Assembly (NCBI GenBank): GCA_049599735.1
Contig: JBMYOX010000001.1
Coordinates: 62,001 to 126,000 of the forward strand
Origin: Pontibacterium sp049599735
GTDB lineage: Bacteria > Pseudomonadota > Gammaproteobacteria > Pseudomonadales > Balneatricaceae
DNA: 64,000 nucleotides
Direction: 5' to 3'
A model generated the notes under the pieces. It was not told the DNA's origin and ran no database searches. It worked only from the letters and a program-made list of their open reading frames with translations. Within the stretch, counting starts at the first letter, position 1; the number at the start of each line of letters is the position of its first letter. Shown piece by piece: positions 54,558 through 64,000 of the stretch. The position numbers were made by a program, and so were the translations under genes.

Positions 54558-55007
54558 TTAGTCCACGCTCATCTGGTAGGTCTGCCAGTGTGTTTTATCC
54601 GCAACCTTGTCATAGACCGTCCGGGCACGATAATTATTATCTGCCGTAATCCAGCGTACCAACGGCCAGCCTTGTGCTTTAGCCTCGCTATTCAGGGCAG
54701 CAAACAACTGATCCACCACACCCGTTCCACGCGCAAACGGCTCAACATACAGGTCATCCAAAAAACCTGCCGTTGTGCCACGCAGAGGGGAGGGCATGCC
54801 ACGGTAGTGCATCAAACCGACGGCATACCCTTTTTCATCCTTAGCCATCAGTGCATAAAAGGGATTATTGTCATCAACTATCCAGGACCAAACGTTGTCC
54901 AGAATGGACTGATCCATAGGCACATTGTAAAAATGAGCATAGCTATAATACAGTCGTTGCCACTGTTCTCTGTCGTCAGGGTTTAAAGTATCAATACTGA
55001 ATGTCAT
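54558..55007 (-). CDS. GNAT-family N-acetyltransferase
   Basis: 149 residues. The acetyl-CoA-binding region is GFLDDLYVEPFARGTGVVDQLF, with the catalytic-side WITADNNYRARTVYDKVADKT. The acceptor is unknown. It is 69 bases upstream of the ABM gene on the same strand. Confidence 0.9.
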   Translation of the reverse strand: MTFSIDTLNPDDREQWQRLYYSYAHFYNVPMDQSILDNVWSWIVDDNNPFYALMAKDEKGYAVGLMHYRGMPSPLRGTTAGFLDDLYVEPFARGTGVVDQLFAALNSEAKAQGWPLVRWITADNNYRARTVYDKVADKTHWQTYQMSVD

Positions 55008-55152
55008 ATCGGGTGATCCTCTCTTAAAGACTTAATCACAATCGGCCAGACTGCACTTCTGCCTGCCATTGTGATCAAACTTTTCAGGCAGGCGCCGGGC
55101 TTAAGACAATTTACTGTGAACAGGTCAAATTTGACAGGCCCGTCCCGATCAC

Positions 55153-55836
55153 TCAGGCGGGAAGGCTGATCGCTGTAATAACCCGTTGCCCGTCAAAAAC
55201 AAAGTATCCCTTAAACTGATTTTGAGACAGGGGGCCGAATGGCTTTTTAAGGATCTGAAGTTCAAAGGTGCCCGGCATAAAATCCGGATGATCAAAGCTC
55301 TGTTTGGGGAATGCCAACGAAGACAAATCCAGACTTACATCATAAAAATCCAGCCACTGCCGGGTCAGTTCATACTGGCATTTATAAAACGCTTCTTTCG
55401 CACTGAATAACAACGCCGCACAAGCAGGTTGTTCTGATAAAGGTAGTTGTGAAAGCCAGTTTTGCTCTGGCTCAATAGCGATTTGAGGCCAGAGTTCCGG
55501 GGTCAGCTCTTCTATTAGCTCTGCATCAATGCCCACCGCTGAAATATCACTGCGATAAGCCGCCACTGCGGCCCGAAATCCCCGCGTGTGTGTAATGCTG
55601 CCCACCACTGCATCCGGCCAGAGGGGACGTCGGTCATCCGCCACACAAAGCGGAAACTGATCAATACCCAGTTGGGCCAGCGCACGGCGGGCACAGAGAC
55701 GACCGGCAGTAAATTCCTCGATCCGCTTTTCAACAGCTTGCCCCAACTGTTCGGCTTCCTGTGGATAAAGTAGCTGAGGATCTGCGGCTCCTTTTACTTC
55801 TGCCGCTACCACAGAGCAGGGCAATAATTTGCTCAA
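55153..55836 (-). CDS. 4'-phosphopantetheinyl transferase (EntD/Sfp type)
   Basis: 227 residues. PPTase motifs: EEFTAGRLCARRALAQLG, PLWPDAVVGSITHTRGF, the Mg-binding VGIDAELIEE and FSAKEAFYKCQ. It would convert the apo carrier domains of the adjacent NRPS proteins to the holo form. Only TTG codons are available as starts (55836 or 55824); no in-frame ATG or GTG is found, so the start is uncertain. It lies 50 bases after the hydrolase gene of the same strand. Confidence 0.9.
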   Translation of the reverse strand: MSKLLPCSVVAAEVKGAADPQLLYPQEAEQLGQAVEKRIEEFTAGRLCARRALAQLGIDQFPLCVADDRRPLWPDAVVGSITHTRGFRAAVAAYRSDISAVGIDAELIEELTPELWPQIAIEPEQNWLSQLPLSEQPACAALLFSAKEAFYKCQYELTRQWLDFYDVSLDLSSLAFPKQSFDHPDFMPGTFELQILKKPFGPLSQNQFKGYFVFDGQRVITAISLPA

Positions 55837-55885
55837 AAGCGCAGAGGTAACCGCTGGATTTTGATCTGTGGATAACTTAGCAACC

Positions 55886-56944
55886 TCAAAGATTACCTGT
55901 CTCCCCGGACAAAACCTGATCTTTTTTATGCCAGCGCTTCAAACTGATCTCGGGATAATCCGGGGAATTTGCCTGCAGTAAAACAGACGACTTATCCACA
56001 AGCGTCTCCTGAAAGAAATCAGAAACATAGCGGTTTATAATAAGTGCCGCCCGAGCACCTGAAATACGTCCCGGCCAGCCTGTCCGGTGTAACCAGGACG
56101 ACAACTGACGATCTGTAAAATTTCGATGCCCGCTGTTGGCCAGCCTGAGAAAAATCCCACCTTGTATGGGCATATATTGATATAAGCTCTGAAATACGTC
56201 CCGGGTAAGCCGGGCACTGTAACGCCGGGAAAGCTCAGCGGCGTTCAGATCCGCATCACCGGGTTCCGCACTGCCATCACTGAACATCAGGAATTTACAA
56301 GGCACACCCTGAGCCAGCGACTGGCCAAATAACCAACCATCCAGATTAACCGCCGCCTGAAAGCGATGATCCTTATGGCAAGCTTCAGCAGCAACAGCAC
56401 CACTAAAAGAATAGCCCAGGGTCGCCACTGAGGTTAAAGACAGCGATACCGGCAGCACGGGATTTACCGCCTGACTGTTACTCAGTTCCAACCAGTTAAG
56501 TACAGAGACTGCATCGCGGGTACGCCTGTCCAGGCTTTGCTTAGCAAGGTGCAGCGTATTTTGGTAGGCAGACTCTGACGAAAAATCAAAAACCTGATAC
56601 TGATTTTCAATCAATGCCACGACCACCAAGCCCTGACTGACCAGATCCTGAATCAGGTTATGGTTATCCACAGCACCACTGGCAAAATAAAATACGACAG
56701 GCGCGCCATTTTTATCCCCAGAACTTGCTGACCAGGGCACGGGATACCACATCTGCAAACCTGACAAAGAATTCTGGTGTGCCTGATTTTTATCCACAGC
56801 TGAACGCCACTGAGTGATCAGGTTAACAGACTCAACCGTAAAAGGCCCTGAAGGCACAGGCGTGCGGGCCACAGCAAAAGAGAGGCCAGAAGTTATCAAC
56901 AGCAGGACAAACCCGATACCCAAAATTAAAAAAAGTAGTTTCAT
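55886..56944 (-). CDS. Membrane-anchored alpha/beta hydrolase (PAF-acetylhydrolase-like)
   Basis: 352 residues. An N-terminal signal or anchor (LLFLILGIGFVLLLITSGLSFA) is followed by an alpha/beta hydrolase: APVVFYFASGAVDNH, the nucleophile elbow GYSFSGAVAAEA, AVNLDGWLFG and the catalytic His in NSGHRNFTDRQL. The substrate is unknown. The ATG overlaps the upstream NRPS stop by one base (TGATG), which ties it to peptide processing or release, perhaps in the periplasm. Confidence 0.84.
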   Translation of the reverse strand: MKLLFLILGIGFVLLLITSGLSFAVARTPVPSGPFTVESVNLITQWRSAVDKNQAHQNSLSGLQMWYPVPWSASSGDKNGAPVVFYFASGAVDNHNLIQDLVSQGLVVVALIENQYQVFDFSSESAYQNTLHLAKQSLDRRTRDAVSVLNWLELSNSQAVNPVLPVSLSLTSVATLGYSFSGAVAAEACHKDHRFQAAVNLDGWLFGQSLAQGVPCKFLMFSDGSAEPGDADLNAAELSRRYSARLTRDVFQSLYQYMPIQGGIFLRLANSGHRNFTDRQLSSWLHRTGWPGRISGARAALIINRYVSDFFQETLVDKSSVLLQANSPDYPEISLKRWHKKDQVLSGETGNL

Positions 56945-59900
56945 CAGGTCTTGTTACCTTTATCACCGGATAACATCGCGGCCAGGTGCCCGGCTATCTG
57001 ATCGGCACCGGGATCTCTGAGCATGGTCCAGTGGTCACCTTCAATCACCTCAACACGTACTTTATCAGCATACAAACCCCAGCCCATATCCCAATATAGA
57101 AATTTTGAACGGGGTTCACGGGCACTGCGCATCACCAGAATTTCACCCGGATAATGTTTAATTTCATAACGACTGATCAGGCCATCCAGATACGCAAACA
57201 GCCATTGGCCATAACGCTCCATCGCTTCGGGACGTTCTGCCAGTGTCTCGGTCTGCTTCTGCTTATTATCCGTCGTCTGTAACAACGCACGTTGTCGCGA
57301 TTTATTACGTTTTATCGTCAGGCGATTGTTCAGCCACTGAGCGATCTTAATTTCACCCTGTATCATCTGTTTACAGACACCGGAAACCACCAGCGCACGG
57401 TAATAAGTACTAACAATTTTACGTTTTAACCAGGGCATACGGGCCGTATAACCGGGTATCCACCCATCCAGTATAACCAATGAGACTTCCTCACCCGCAA
57501 GACGTAGCTGCCGGGCAACCTCAAACGACAACACACCCACCAGGCACCAGCCCACCAGTTGATAAGGCCCCGTTGGCTGTACCTGGCGAATCAGATCGAC
57601 ATAACCGGCAGCCACTTCTTCCAAAGTATCCGGCAGCTTATCGGTGGGATAATCCGGATCAAACAACTGCAATGAAATAAACGGATAGTCTTTGCCCAGT
57701 TGTTTTGAAACTGAAAAATAAGTACCGGTATTATGCAATGCAATCAATGGTGGCTGAGCACCATGGGACTGCAGGCGCACAACCTGACGGAAATCATCTT
57801 CATACTGGCTACGTGGACGCATTAACTCTGCCAGTCCCCGTAATGTCGGGTTATGGAATAATTGTGCCAGGGTAATATGCCGCCCGGTTTCCTGCTCAAT
57901 GCGGGCCAGTAAACGCGCCGCGGTAATAGAATGGCCACCTAATTCAAAGAAATTTGAACCGGGATTAATCACACCTTGCCAGTCGATCAACTCACGCCAA
58001 ATTTCCGCTAAGGCCGTTTCTGCCTCATCAAGCGGTTCACTGGTTATTGCCTGCTTTTCCATCACCGGTGCCGGTAACGCTTTGCGGTCGGTTTTACCAT
58101 TGGGGGTCTGAGGCAGGGCAGGCAATAACGTCAAGGATGACGGATGCATATAAGCAGGCAACCGTTCTGCCAGACGTTGTCTTAAAGCGGCCTGCAAGTC
58201 GTCTTGCTCTGTATGGGCCACTATATAAGCCCGGAGCGCAGGCTCACCCCCATGGCGCTGACCTAAGATCGTGACTGCGTCTTTAACGCCAGAGTGAGAT
58301 TGCAGCACCGCATCAATTTCACCCAGCTCAATACGGTAACCTCTGAGTTTAACCTGAAAATCGGTACGTCCCAGAAATTCAAGATGGCCATTTGGACGCT
58401 GACGTACCCGATCCCCGGTACGATAAAGCCGGGCACCGGCTGTTTCTGAATAAGGATCGGGGATAAAACGTTCGGGTGTTAAATCGGGCCGCTCAAAATA
58501 ACCCTGAGCCACACCGTCGCCCCCGATATAAAGCTCACCCGGTACACCCGCCGGATTCGGTTGACCCTGGGCATCCAGAATATAAAACTGCGTATTCGCA
58601 ATTGGCAAACCCACGGGCACCGGGCCTTCACCAGCCGAGACCTTCAGTGCCGCAGACCAGATGGTTGTTTCCGTAGGGCCATATAAATTCCAAAGTTCTG
58701 CATCCTGTTGCAGCAACCGATCCGCCAGATTCCGTGGCAGGGCTTCACCACCACAAAGCATTTTCAGACGCTTGTGTGGCTGCCAGCCTGCATCCAGTAA
58801 CAAACGCCAGGTCACTGGCGTGGCCTGCAATACACTGATCTGATGACGTTCAAGCAACTCATCCAGCAGGTTGCCATCCACTACATCTTCTTCACGGGCC
58901 AATACCACCTGAGCACCCACAATCAGCGGCAGGTAAATTTCCAGCGCCGCGATATCAAAGGAAATCGTAGTAACGGCCAGTAACCGGTCTTCAGCCTTCA
59001 GGCCAGGCTCTGTGCGCATAGAACAGAGAAAATTAACCAAAGCCCGGTGGTGAACCTGCACCCCTTTCGGCAACCCGGTAGAGCCTGAGGTATAAATCAC
59101 ATAAGCCGTATCTTCCGGTGAAGGGACAGGAAGCGGCACTCGCTGGCCATCAGTCACTACATCGGTATCGATGGAAAGACAATCAACGTTTATATCCGCC
59201 AGCAGGTCACTTAAAGCTGAATGACTGACAATACCAGCCATACGGGCATCTGCCGCCACATGAGCCAGACGATCCCGAGGATAATGTGGATCCAGAGGCA
59301 CATAAGCACTACCGGATTTCAACACCGCCAGCAACGCCACCACCAGTTCGCTTGAACGATTCAGGAATACACCAACCCGTGCCTGAGGTGCCCAGCCCCG
59401 CTGCACCAAAGCAGATGCCAGCTGATCAGAGTCTCGCGCCAGCGCCTGATAGGTCAGGGATTGATTACCGCATACCACAGCCACCGCATCGGGTGTCCGA
59501 TTAGCCTGTTCCGCAAACAGTTCAATAAAGGTCTGGTCTGAGGGGTAATGCCTTTTTGTCTGATTATAACGGCTTAACAGCAACTGCTGCTCAGCCTGCG
59601 CCAGCAACGGAAATTCAGATAACCGTTGGCCGGGCTGGGCTGTCACAGCCTTAAACAGGTTTTCCAGGTGCCCCAGAAAACGTTCAACCGTTTCACCTTC
59701 AAACAGGCCGCGATTATATTCACAGGAAAACCGCCAACCTTCGGGACGTTCCACCATAAAAAAGTTCAGATCATACAAGGCACCGGCGGAGGTAGACGGC
59801 AAATCAACCAAACAGAAATGATGGTAATTTTTGTTTTCAACAAACGAGCGCTGGAAAATAAAGTTAACTGAAAACAGAGGGTTACGGCTGGTATCCCGTT

Positions 59901-60963
59901 TAGGTTTTAAGCGCTCGATCAGTTTCTCAATTGGCATGTATTCGTGGTCAAAGGCACCACTGACCACCGATCTCACCCTAGACAATAATTCAGAGAACGC
60001 GGGATTTTCCGACAAGTCATGACGCAAAACCAGGGTATTAATAAACACCCCGATTAAAGGTTCAATTTCCTCTTCACTACGCCCGGCAACCTGGGTGCCT
60101 AGTGAAATATCTGTTTCACCGCTATACCGGTGCAACAGGGTGACCAGTGTTGCCATGGCCACCATATACAACGTACAACCGTTATCGGCAGCCAGTCGAG
60201 ACAGGCTATCGGTCAGCTCACGCGGTAACAAGGTGGAAGCGATTGCACTGTCATTTTGCCAGACAGGGGGCCGGGCATGGTCAACAGGCAGTTCAAAGTA
60301 ATTCGCATTATGTAATTGTGCTGACCAGTACTGCTGCTCATCATCCAGTTCACCGGTGTTTAACCAGTCCAGCATCCAGGCTGCATAATCACCATAACTG
60401 ACCGATAACTCCGGCAGGTTAACGCTGCGGCCGGTCTGCAAAGCATCACAAATTTCTCCCATTTCGGATGCAATCAAACCAACAGACCAGCCATCACACA
60501 CAATATGATGGGCCGTCAGCAGAATCACCGCATTGGCTTTATCCATCTGTACCCGCACGACTCTCAGCAAAGGCGCAACGGCCAATTGAAAGGGCCTGCG
60601 TGCTTCCCGTTCGGCACAACGCGCCAGCTCCTGCCCGGCGGCCTCCGGTGATAAATGGCTCAAATCAATCAGGGGCACCGACAGCGGTACTTCCGGCTCC
60701 ACCACTTGTACCGGCTCGCCGTCCTGCTGGGCAAAATAGGTGCGTAACACCTCATGGCGGGAGACAATCAGGCGGAAAGCCTTTTCCAGCGTGAAATGCT
60801 CCAGATCCCCCTCTACACGCCAGCGAACAGCAACGTTTAGCGACGTATCACCCGGTTCAAGCTGATCAAGCACCCAAAAACGGTGCTGTGTTGGTGAACA
60901 GGGATAACGCAGAACATCCCTGTGTGGGTTTTCCTTAACCGTAACCTTTGGCTGTGCCGTCAT
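56944..60963 (-). CDS. Non-ribosomal peptide synthetase, C-A-PCP-TE
   Basis: 1339 residues, one full terminal module. The condensation domain (~15-450) has HHIVCDG at 152-158. The adenylation domain (~475-965) has YTSGSTGLPKG, YGPTETT and A10 Lys957 in NGKTDR. Pocket residues read by alignment to GrsA are D-I-L-Q-L-G-L-I-W-K (Asp670, Ile671, Leu674, Gln713 ...), similar to codes I associate with glycine. The carrier domain has Ser1012 in ELGGHSITA. The thioesterase (~1070-1335) has Cys1140 in GWCLVG instead of the usual Ser, with Asp1166 and a C-terminal GDHW His. It follows the partial NRPS after 42 bases. Confidence 0.93.
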   Translation of the reverse strand: MTAQPKVTVKENPHRDVLRYPCSPTQHRFWVLDQLEPGDTSLNVAVRWRVEGDLEHFTLEKAFRLIVSRHEVLRTYFAQQDGEPVQVVEPEVPLSVPLIDLSHLSPEAAGQELARCAEREARRPFQLAVAPLLRVVRVQMDKANAVILLTAHHIVCDGWSVGLIASEMGEICDALQTGRSVNLPELSVSYGDYAAWMLDWLNTGELDDEQQYWSAQLHNANYFELPVDHARPPVWQNDSAIASTLLPRELTDSLSRLAADNGCTLYMVAMATLVTLLHRYSGETDISLGTQVAGRSEEEIEPLIGVFINTLVLRHDLSENPAFSELLSRVRSVVSGAFDHEYMPIEKLIERLKPKRDTSRNPLFSVNFIFQRSFVENKNYHHFCLVDLPSTSAGALYDLNFFMVERPEGWRFSCEYNRGLFEGETVERFLGHLENLFKAVTAQPGQRLSEFPLLAQAEQQLLLSRYNQTKRHYPSDQTFIELFAEQANRTPDAVAVVCGNQSLTYQALARDSDQLASALVQRGWAPQARVGVFLNRSSELVVALLAVLKSGSAYVPLDPHYPRDRLAHVAADARMAGIVSHSALSDLLADINVDCLSIDTDVVTDGQRVPLPVPSPEDTAYVIYTSGSTGLPKGVQVHHRALVNFLCSMRTEPGLKAEDRLLAVTTISFDIAALEIYLPLIVGAQVVLAREEDVVDGNLLDELLERHQISVLQATPVTWRLLLDAGWQPHKRLKMLCGGEALPRNLADRLLQQDAELWNLYGPTETTIWSAALKVSAGEGPVPVGLPIANTQFYILDAQGQPNPAGVPGELYIGGDGVAQGYFERPDLTPERFIPDPYSETAGARLYRTGDRVRQRPNGHLEFLGRTDFQVKLRGYRIELGEIDAVLQSHSGVKDAVTILGQRHGGEPALRAYIVAHTEQDDLQAALRQRLAERLPAYMHPSSLTLLPALPQTPNGKTDRKALPAPVMEKQAITSEPLDEAETALAEIWRELIDWQGVINPGSNFFELGGHSITAARLLARIEQETGRHITLAQLFHNPTLRGLAELMRPRSQYEDDFRQVVRLQSHGAQPPLIALHNTGTYFSVSKQLGKDYPFISLQLFDPDYPTDKLPDTLEEVAAGYVDLIRQVQPTGPYQLVGWCLVGVLSFEVARQLRLAGEEVSLVILDGWIPGYTARMPWLKRKIVSTYYRALVVSGVCKQMIQGEIKIAQWLNNRLTIKRNKSRQRALLQTTDNKQKQTETLAERPEAMERYGQWLFAYLDGLISRYEIKHYPGEILVMRSAREPRSKFLYWDMGWGLYADKVRVEVIEGDHWTMLRDPGADQIAGHLAAMLSGDKGNKT

Positions 60964-61005
60964 TTTTAAAAATTGCTCCCGGAGATGGAGATACAGGGTT
61001 AACGT

Positions 61006-64000
61006 TTAGTGACTGCCTGGATGAAGCTTGCGAATGCGCCCGCGACCCGGTTTTTTACTTTTCCCGGCCTCTGAGCCGGTCACATCCTTAAGACGCCTGA
61101 TAACCGCTGCAGGCGTGCGCCCCTGCATCAGCAGACTGGCCGAAAGTACGAGATCCTGTTTAGCTGCCCGGGCAACAATCCGGAACAATTGAATCGAATC
61201 GGCACCCAATGCAAAGAGATCATCATCACGCCCAACCCGTGGCAAACCCAAAACCTCAGCCCATATGTCGGCCAAACGCTGTTCTTCTGTATTTTGGGGT
61301 GCTACATATTCCGGCCCGGCAATCACCGCAGCTTCAGGTTCCGGTAATGAAGCCCGATCCAGTTTTCCATTTGCCAGCCGGGGTAATTTATCCAGGCACA
61401 TCCAGGCGGCAGGCACCATATAATCCGGCAATGTCTTTTCAAGCGCCTGACGCAGTTCAGCAGGTTCTGCCGGTTGTCCCGCCTGAGGTTCAATATAGGC
61501 AACCAGACGGCGAATACCCGGACTATCTTCCCTTACCATGACAGCCGACAAAATACCCAGGCGTTGCAGCTCAGATTCAATCTCACCTGGCTCGATACGG
61601 AACCCTCGTAACTTCACCTGATCATCAATGCGGCCCAATACACGAATATCACCTTCAGACAGGAAGCGGGCTAAGTCACCAGTACGGTAGAGTCGGCCGG
61701 AGCCAAAGGGGTTGTGGATAAAACGATCGGCGGTGAGTTCCGGCCGATTCAGATACCCCTGAGCGACACTATCACCCCCGATATGCAGCTGCCCCGGCAT
61801 ACCCAGAGGCACCGGCTGGTCCTGTTCATCCAATATATAAAAGCATGTATTAGCAATAGGGGCACCGATGGTGATCGGCTGATGATCGGCCAGAATCTGT
61901 TTGCAGGATGACCAGACGGTTGTTTCCGTAGGCCCGTACATGTTCCAGAGTGTGCCTTCAGAGTCCAGCAGTCGATCTGCCAGCTGGCGGGGCAGTGCTT
62001 CACCCCCAATCAGCATTTTAAAACCGGCAGGGGCTTTAAAACCAGCTTCCAGTAACAACTGCCAGCTGGATGCCGTACCTTGCATTGCGGTCACTTCAGC
62101 ACTTTCAATCAGCGACTTCAGCCGGAAACCATCACCCGTATCCGTATCTTCCGCAATAATCAGCCGTGCACCGGTCAGCAGCGGTAAAAACAATTCCAAC
62201 GCCGAGATATCAAAGGCCACAGTAGTCACCGCCAGGAAACAATCCCGGTCTGTTAAACCCGGTGTGACCGCCATAGATTCCAGGAAATTGACTATCGCAC
62301 CCTGGCTGATTTCAACGCCTTTTGGATGCCCGGTCGAACCTGACGTATAAATTACATAAGCCAGATCTTCAGTGTTGCGGCACAACGGTGCCAGCGGGCT
62401 GTCATCTATCAAGCGGGTCTGCTCATCGGCCAGATTGATCACCGGCAAGTCGGCTACCGACACACTTAACGTGCCATCTGTAATCAGTGCAGATACAGCC
62501 GCATCAGACAGAATGTAATCCAGACGTGCCTGTGGATGGGAAGGATCCAGTGGCACATAAGCCGCTCCGGCCCTGAGTGTGGCCAGCAGCGCAATCAGTG
62601 TATTCACCGAGCGTTGCACGGCAACCGCCACTTTCACACCCGCACGGGCATCCGGTAACTGACTTAACAGTTGGTTTGCCAGTGTGCGGGTTTGTAATTC
62701 AAGTTCAGCATAAGTCAGTGTCTGGCCACCACAGCAAACCGCCAGCGCATCCGGCTGCGTTGAAGCCCGGGCCAGCAACAACTGATCCAGACATTGTCCG
62801 TCAGAATAAGCCCTTGCCGTCTGGTTAAGACGAGTCAACTGTTGTGCATAAGACACCGGCAACCAGTTCGCTTTAACCAATAGCTGCTGTGGTTCGCTGA
62901 CCAGGGTTTCCAGTAAACGCTGGTATACCTCAAGCCAGTGGCTAATGGTTTGGGCATCAAAGAGGTCTGAATTGTAATCACAGTCCAGACGCAAACCCTG
63001 ATCCGATTCGATAATATTAAGGAACAGATCAAAATTCACATAGGCTTTAGGGTTTGGCTCAATGCTGACGGTCAGATCCGGCCAGTGCTGATGATCATCA
63101 AGCCGCTCAAGATTAAACTGCACCTGCGCCAAAGGTACTTGCCCCTGAGGACGGGGTAAATCCAGCTTATGCACCAACGCACCCAGGGTTGTGCCCTGAT
63201 GTTCGTAGGCGTCCAGCACCTGTTTAGAAACCGCTTTTAAATGCGCGGCCAGTGTTGTTTGTGTTGTCCACTGGCCCCGTATCGGCAGGAAGTGGACACA
63301 ATGACCCACCAGGATCTCATCATCAAGCTGCGCCTGCCCGGCAGTAGGCACACCCACCACAATGTCCGACTGGCCTGCCAAACGCCCCAGCATCGCCTGA
63401 AAACCGGCCAACAGGGTTGCAAACAATGTGGAGCCTTGCTGCGCCCCGGCTTTTTTCAGCGCCTGATAAAAATCACTGCTTATATGGGCAGACAGACTGG
63501 CCCCCTTAAAGGACTGCCTGGCGTCACGGGGCCGATCCGTTGGCAAAACCAGCGGATCGGGCGCCGGTGCAAACTGATTTAACCAGTAAGTTTCAACTGC
63601 GGCTTTCTGCTCATCGGATACAACATGCTGAGCGCTGGCATAACGGGAGAACGGCAAAGCCGCCGGTAGCAGGGCCAACCCTTCACGTAGCTCGGCTGCG
63701 TAAAGTTCAGGCAACTCAGTGACCAGGACATTTATCGACCAGCCATCACAGACAATATGATGGGCGGAAAGAATCAGGGCCTGTTCCTGATCCGATAAAC
63801 GTACCAGGTGGGCACGAAATACCGGCCCGTTTACCAAATCAAAGGCTTTATGTGCTTCTTCTTCGATCTGCTGATCATAAATAGTCTGAGCTGTTTCGGG
63901 CTGACCCGAAGCATCGGTTTCACGGAAAGAAAGTGCGGTATCTGCCTCAATTCTGAAGGCTTCTCCGGTTGGCAAAAAACGGGTTCTCAGAGCATCATGC
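61006..64000 (-). CDS. Non-ribosomal peptide synthetase, C-A-PCP (5' end outside window)
   Basis: The frame is open to the right edge; the codons before 63975 read HDALRTRFL, a condensation-domain motif, so the apparent TTG start there is not real. The condensation domain has HHIVCDGWS near 63745-63765. The adenylation domain has YTSGSTGHPKG, YGPTETT and NGKLDR; pocket residues by eye are D-I-L-Q-L-G-M-V-W-K, almost the same as in the next protein. The carrier Ser is encoded at 61195-61197 (ALGADSIQLF). The C-terminus is a basic tail (KSKKPGRGRIRKL). No epimerisation or thioesterase domain, so it should act before the C-A-PCP-TE protein. Confidence 0.93.
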   Translation of the reverse strand, partial: HDALRTRFLPTGEAFRIEADTALSFRETDASGQPETAQTIYDQQIEEEAHKAFDLVNGPVFRAHLVRLSDQEQALILSAHHIVCDGWSINVLVTELPELYAAELREGLALLPAALPFSRYASAQHVVSDEQKAAVETYWLNQFAPAPDPLVLPTDRPRDARQSFKGASLSAHISSDFYQALKKAGAQQGSTLFATLLAGFQAMLGRLAGQSDIVVGVPTAGQAQLDDEILVGHCVHFLPIRGQWTTQTTLAAHLKAVSKQVLDAYEHQGTTLGALVHKLDLPRPQGQVPLAQVQFNLERLDDHQHWPDLTVSIEPNPKAYVNFDLFLNIIESDQGLRLDCDYNSDLFDAQTISHWLEVYQRLLETLVSEPQQLLVKANWLPVSYAQQLTRLNQTARAYSDGQCLDQLLLARASTQPDALAVCCGGQTLTYAELELQTRTLANQLLSQLPDARAGVKVAVAVQRSVNTLIALLATLRAGAAYVPLDPSHPQARLDYILSDAAVSALITDGTLSVSVADLPVINLADEQTRLIDDSPLAPLCRNTEDLAYVIYTSGSTGHPKGVEISQGAIVNFLESMAVTPGLTDRDCFLAVTTVAFDISALELFLPLLTGARLIIAEDTDTGDGFRLKSLIESAEVTAMQGTASSWQLLLEAGFKAPAGFKMLIGGEALPRQLADRLLDSEGTLWNMYGPTETTVWSSCKQILADHQPITIGAPIANTCFYILDEQDQPVPLGMPGQLHIGGDSVAQGYLNRPELTADRFIHNPFGSGRLYRTGDLARFLSEGDIRVLGRIDDQVKLRGFRIEPGEIESELQRLGILSAVMVREDSPGIRRLVAYIEPQAGQPAEPAELRQALEKTLPDYMVPAAWMCLDKLPRLANGKLDRASLPEPEAAVIAGPEYVAPQNTEEQRLADIWAEVLGLPRVGRDDDLFALGADSIQLFRIVARAAKQDLVLSASLLMQGRTPAAVIRRLKDVTGSEAGKSKKPGRGRIRKLHPGSH

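Noticed and set aside
63973..63975. TTG as the start of the right-hand NRPS gene
   Set aside because: Codons upstream to the window edge encode the conserved condensation motif HDALRTRF, so the gene continues beyond the window.

Overview
The window looks like a chromosomal segment of a marine-type gammaproteobacterium (Oceanospirillales/Pseudomonadales-like). The evidence is the conserved core block hisF-hisH-hisB / asmA-mutY-yggX, gammaproteobacterial protein sequences throughout, a tRNA-Phe with encoded CCA, and a GC content that looks close to 50% by eye. Genus cannot be fixed from the sequence alone.

Layout. (1) 1-5140: core genes: histidine biosynthesis (minus strand; hisA is not at its usual place between hisH and hisF), then asmA-like, mutY and yggX (plus strand). 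(2) 5141-20986: an 843-base leader followed by a five-gene plus-strand locus: a 2939-residue LEPR-XLL/DUF4347 repeat adhesin, a TolC-like lipoprotein with an extra NTF2-like domain, a HlyD-like adaptor, a GAF-like/HlyD membrane protein, and a PqqD-like/M50 protease/HlyD membrane protein. No ABC ATPase is encoded here, so this looks like an unconventional export machine for a giant surface protein, and it is the best candidate for an undescribed system. (3) 21048-23336: acyl-CoA ligase and isochorismatase-family hydrolase (minus strand), then tRNA-Phe with a clear promoter and terminator. (4) 24123-54068: a large exopolysaccharide locus with alternating strands. It holds a VWA/TSP3 lipoprotein, a giant SLBB export protein, a Wzz-like protein, a Wzx flippase, rmlBACD (dTDP-rhamnose), a pyruvyl transferase, a Wzy-like polymerase, two glycosyltransferases, a phosphoglycosyl transferase fused to a decayed WecG domain, a multi-domain probable pseudoenzyme, an intact WecG-STAS fusion, an OmpA lipoprotein and manC (GDP-mannose). 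(5) Within that locus sits a signalling set: two HPt-containing hybrid histidine kinases, an HsbR-like REC-PP2C-HATPase protein and a STAS protein. (6) 54141-55007: two small unrelated genes (ABM monooxygenase, GNAT). (7) 55153-64000: a small NRPS cluster: PPTase, membrane-anchored alpha/beta hydrolase, a C-A-PCP-TE protein and the 3' part of a C-A-PCP protein that runs off the window.

How it fits together. Regions 2 and 4 both point to biofilm and cell-surface functions: a very large adhesin with its own exporter, and a Wzx/Wzy-type pyruvylated, rhamnose- and possibly mannose-containing polysaccharide under phosphorelay and partner-switching control. A STAS domain occurs both as a free protein and fused to the WecG glycosyltransferase, which suggests (inference) that the switch acts directly on a biosynthetic enzyme. 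The two NRPS modules have nearly identical adenylation pocket residues and the thioesterase has a Cys nucleophile, which suggests a very short peptide product of unknown structure.
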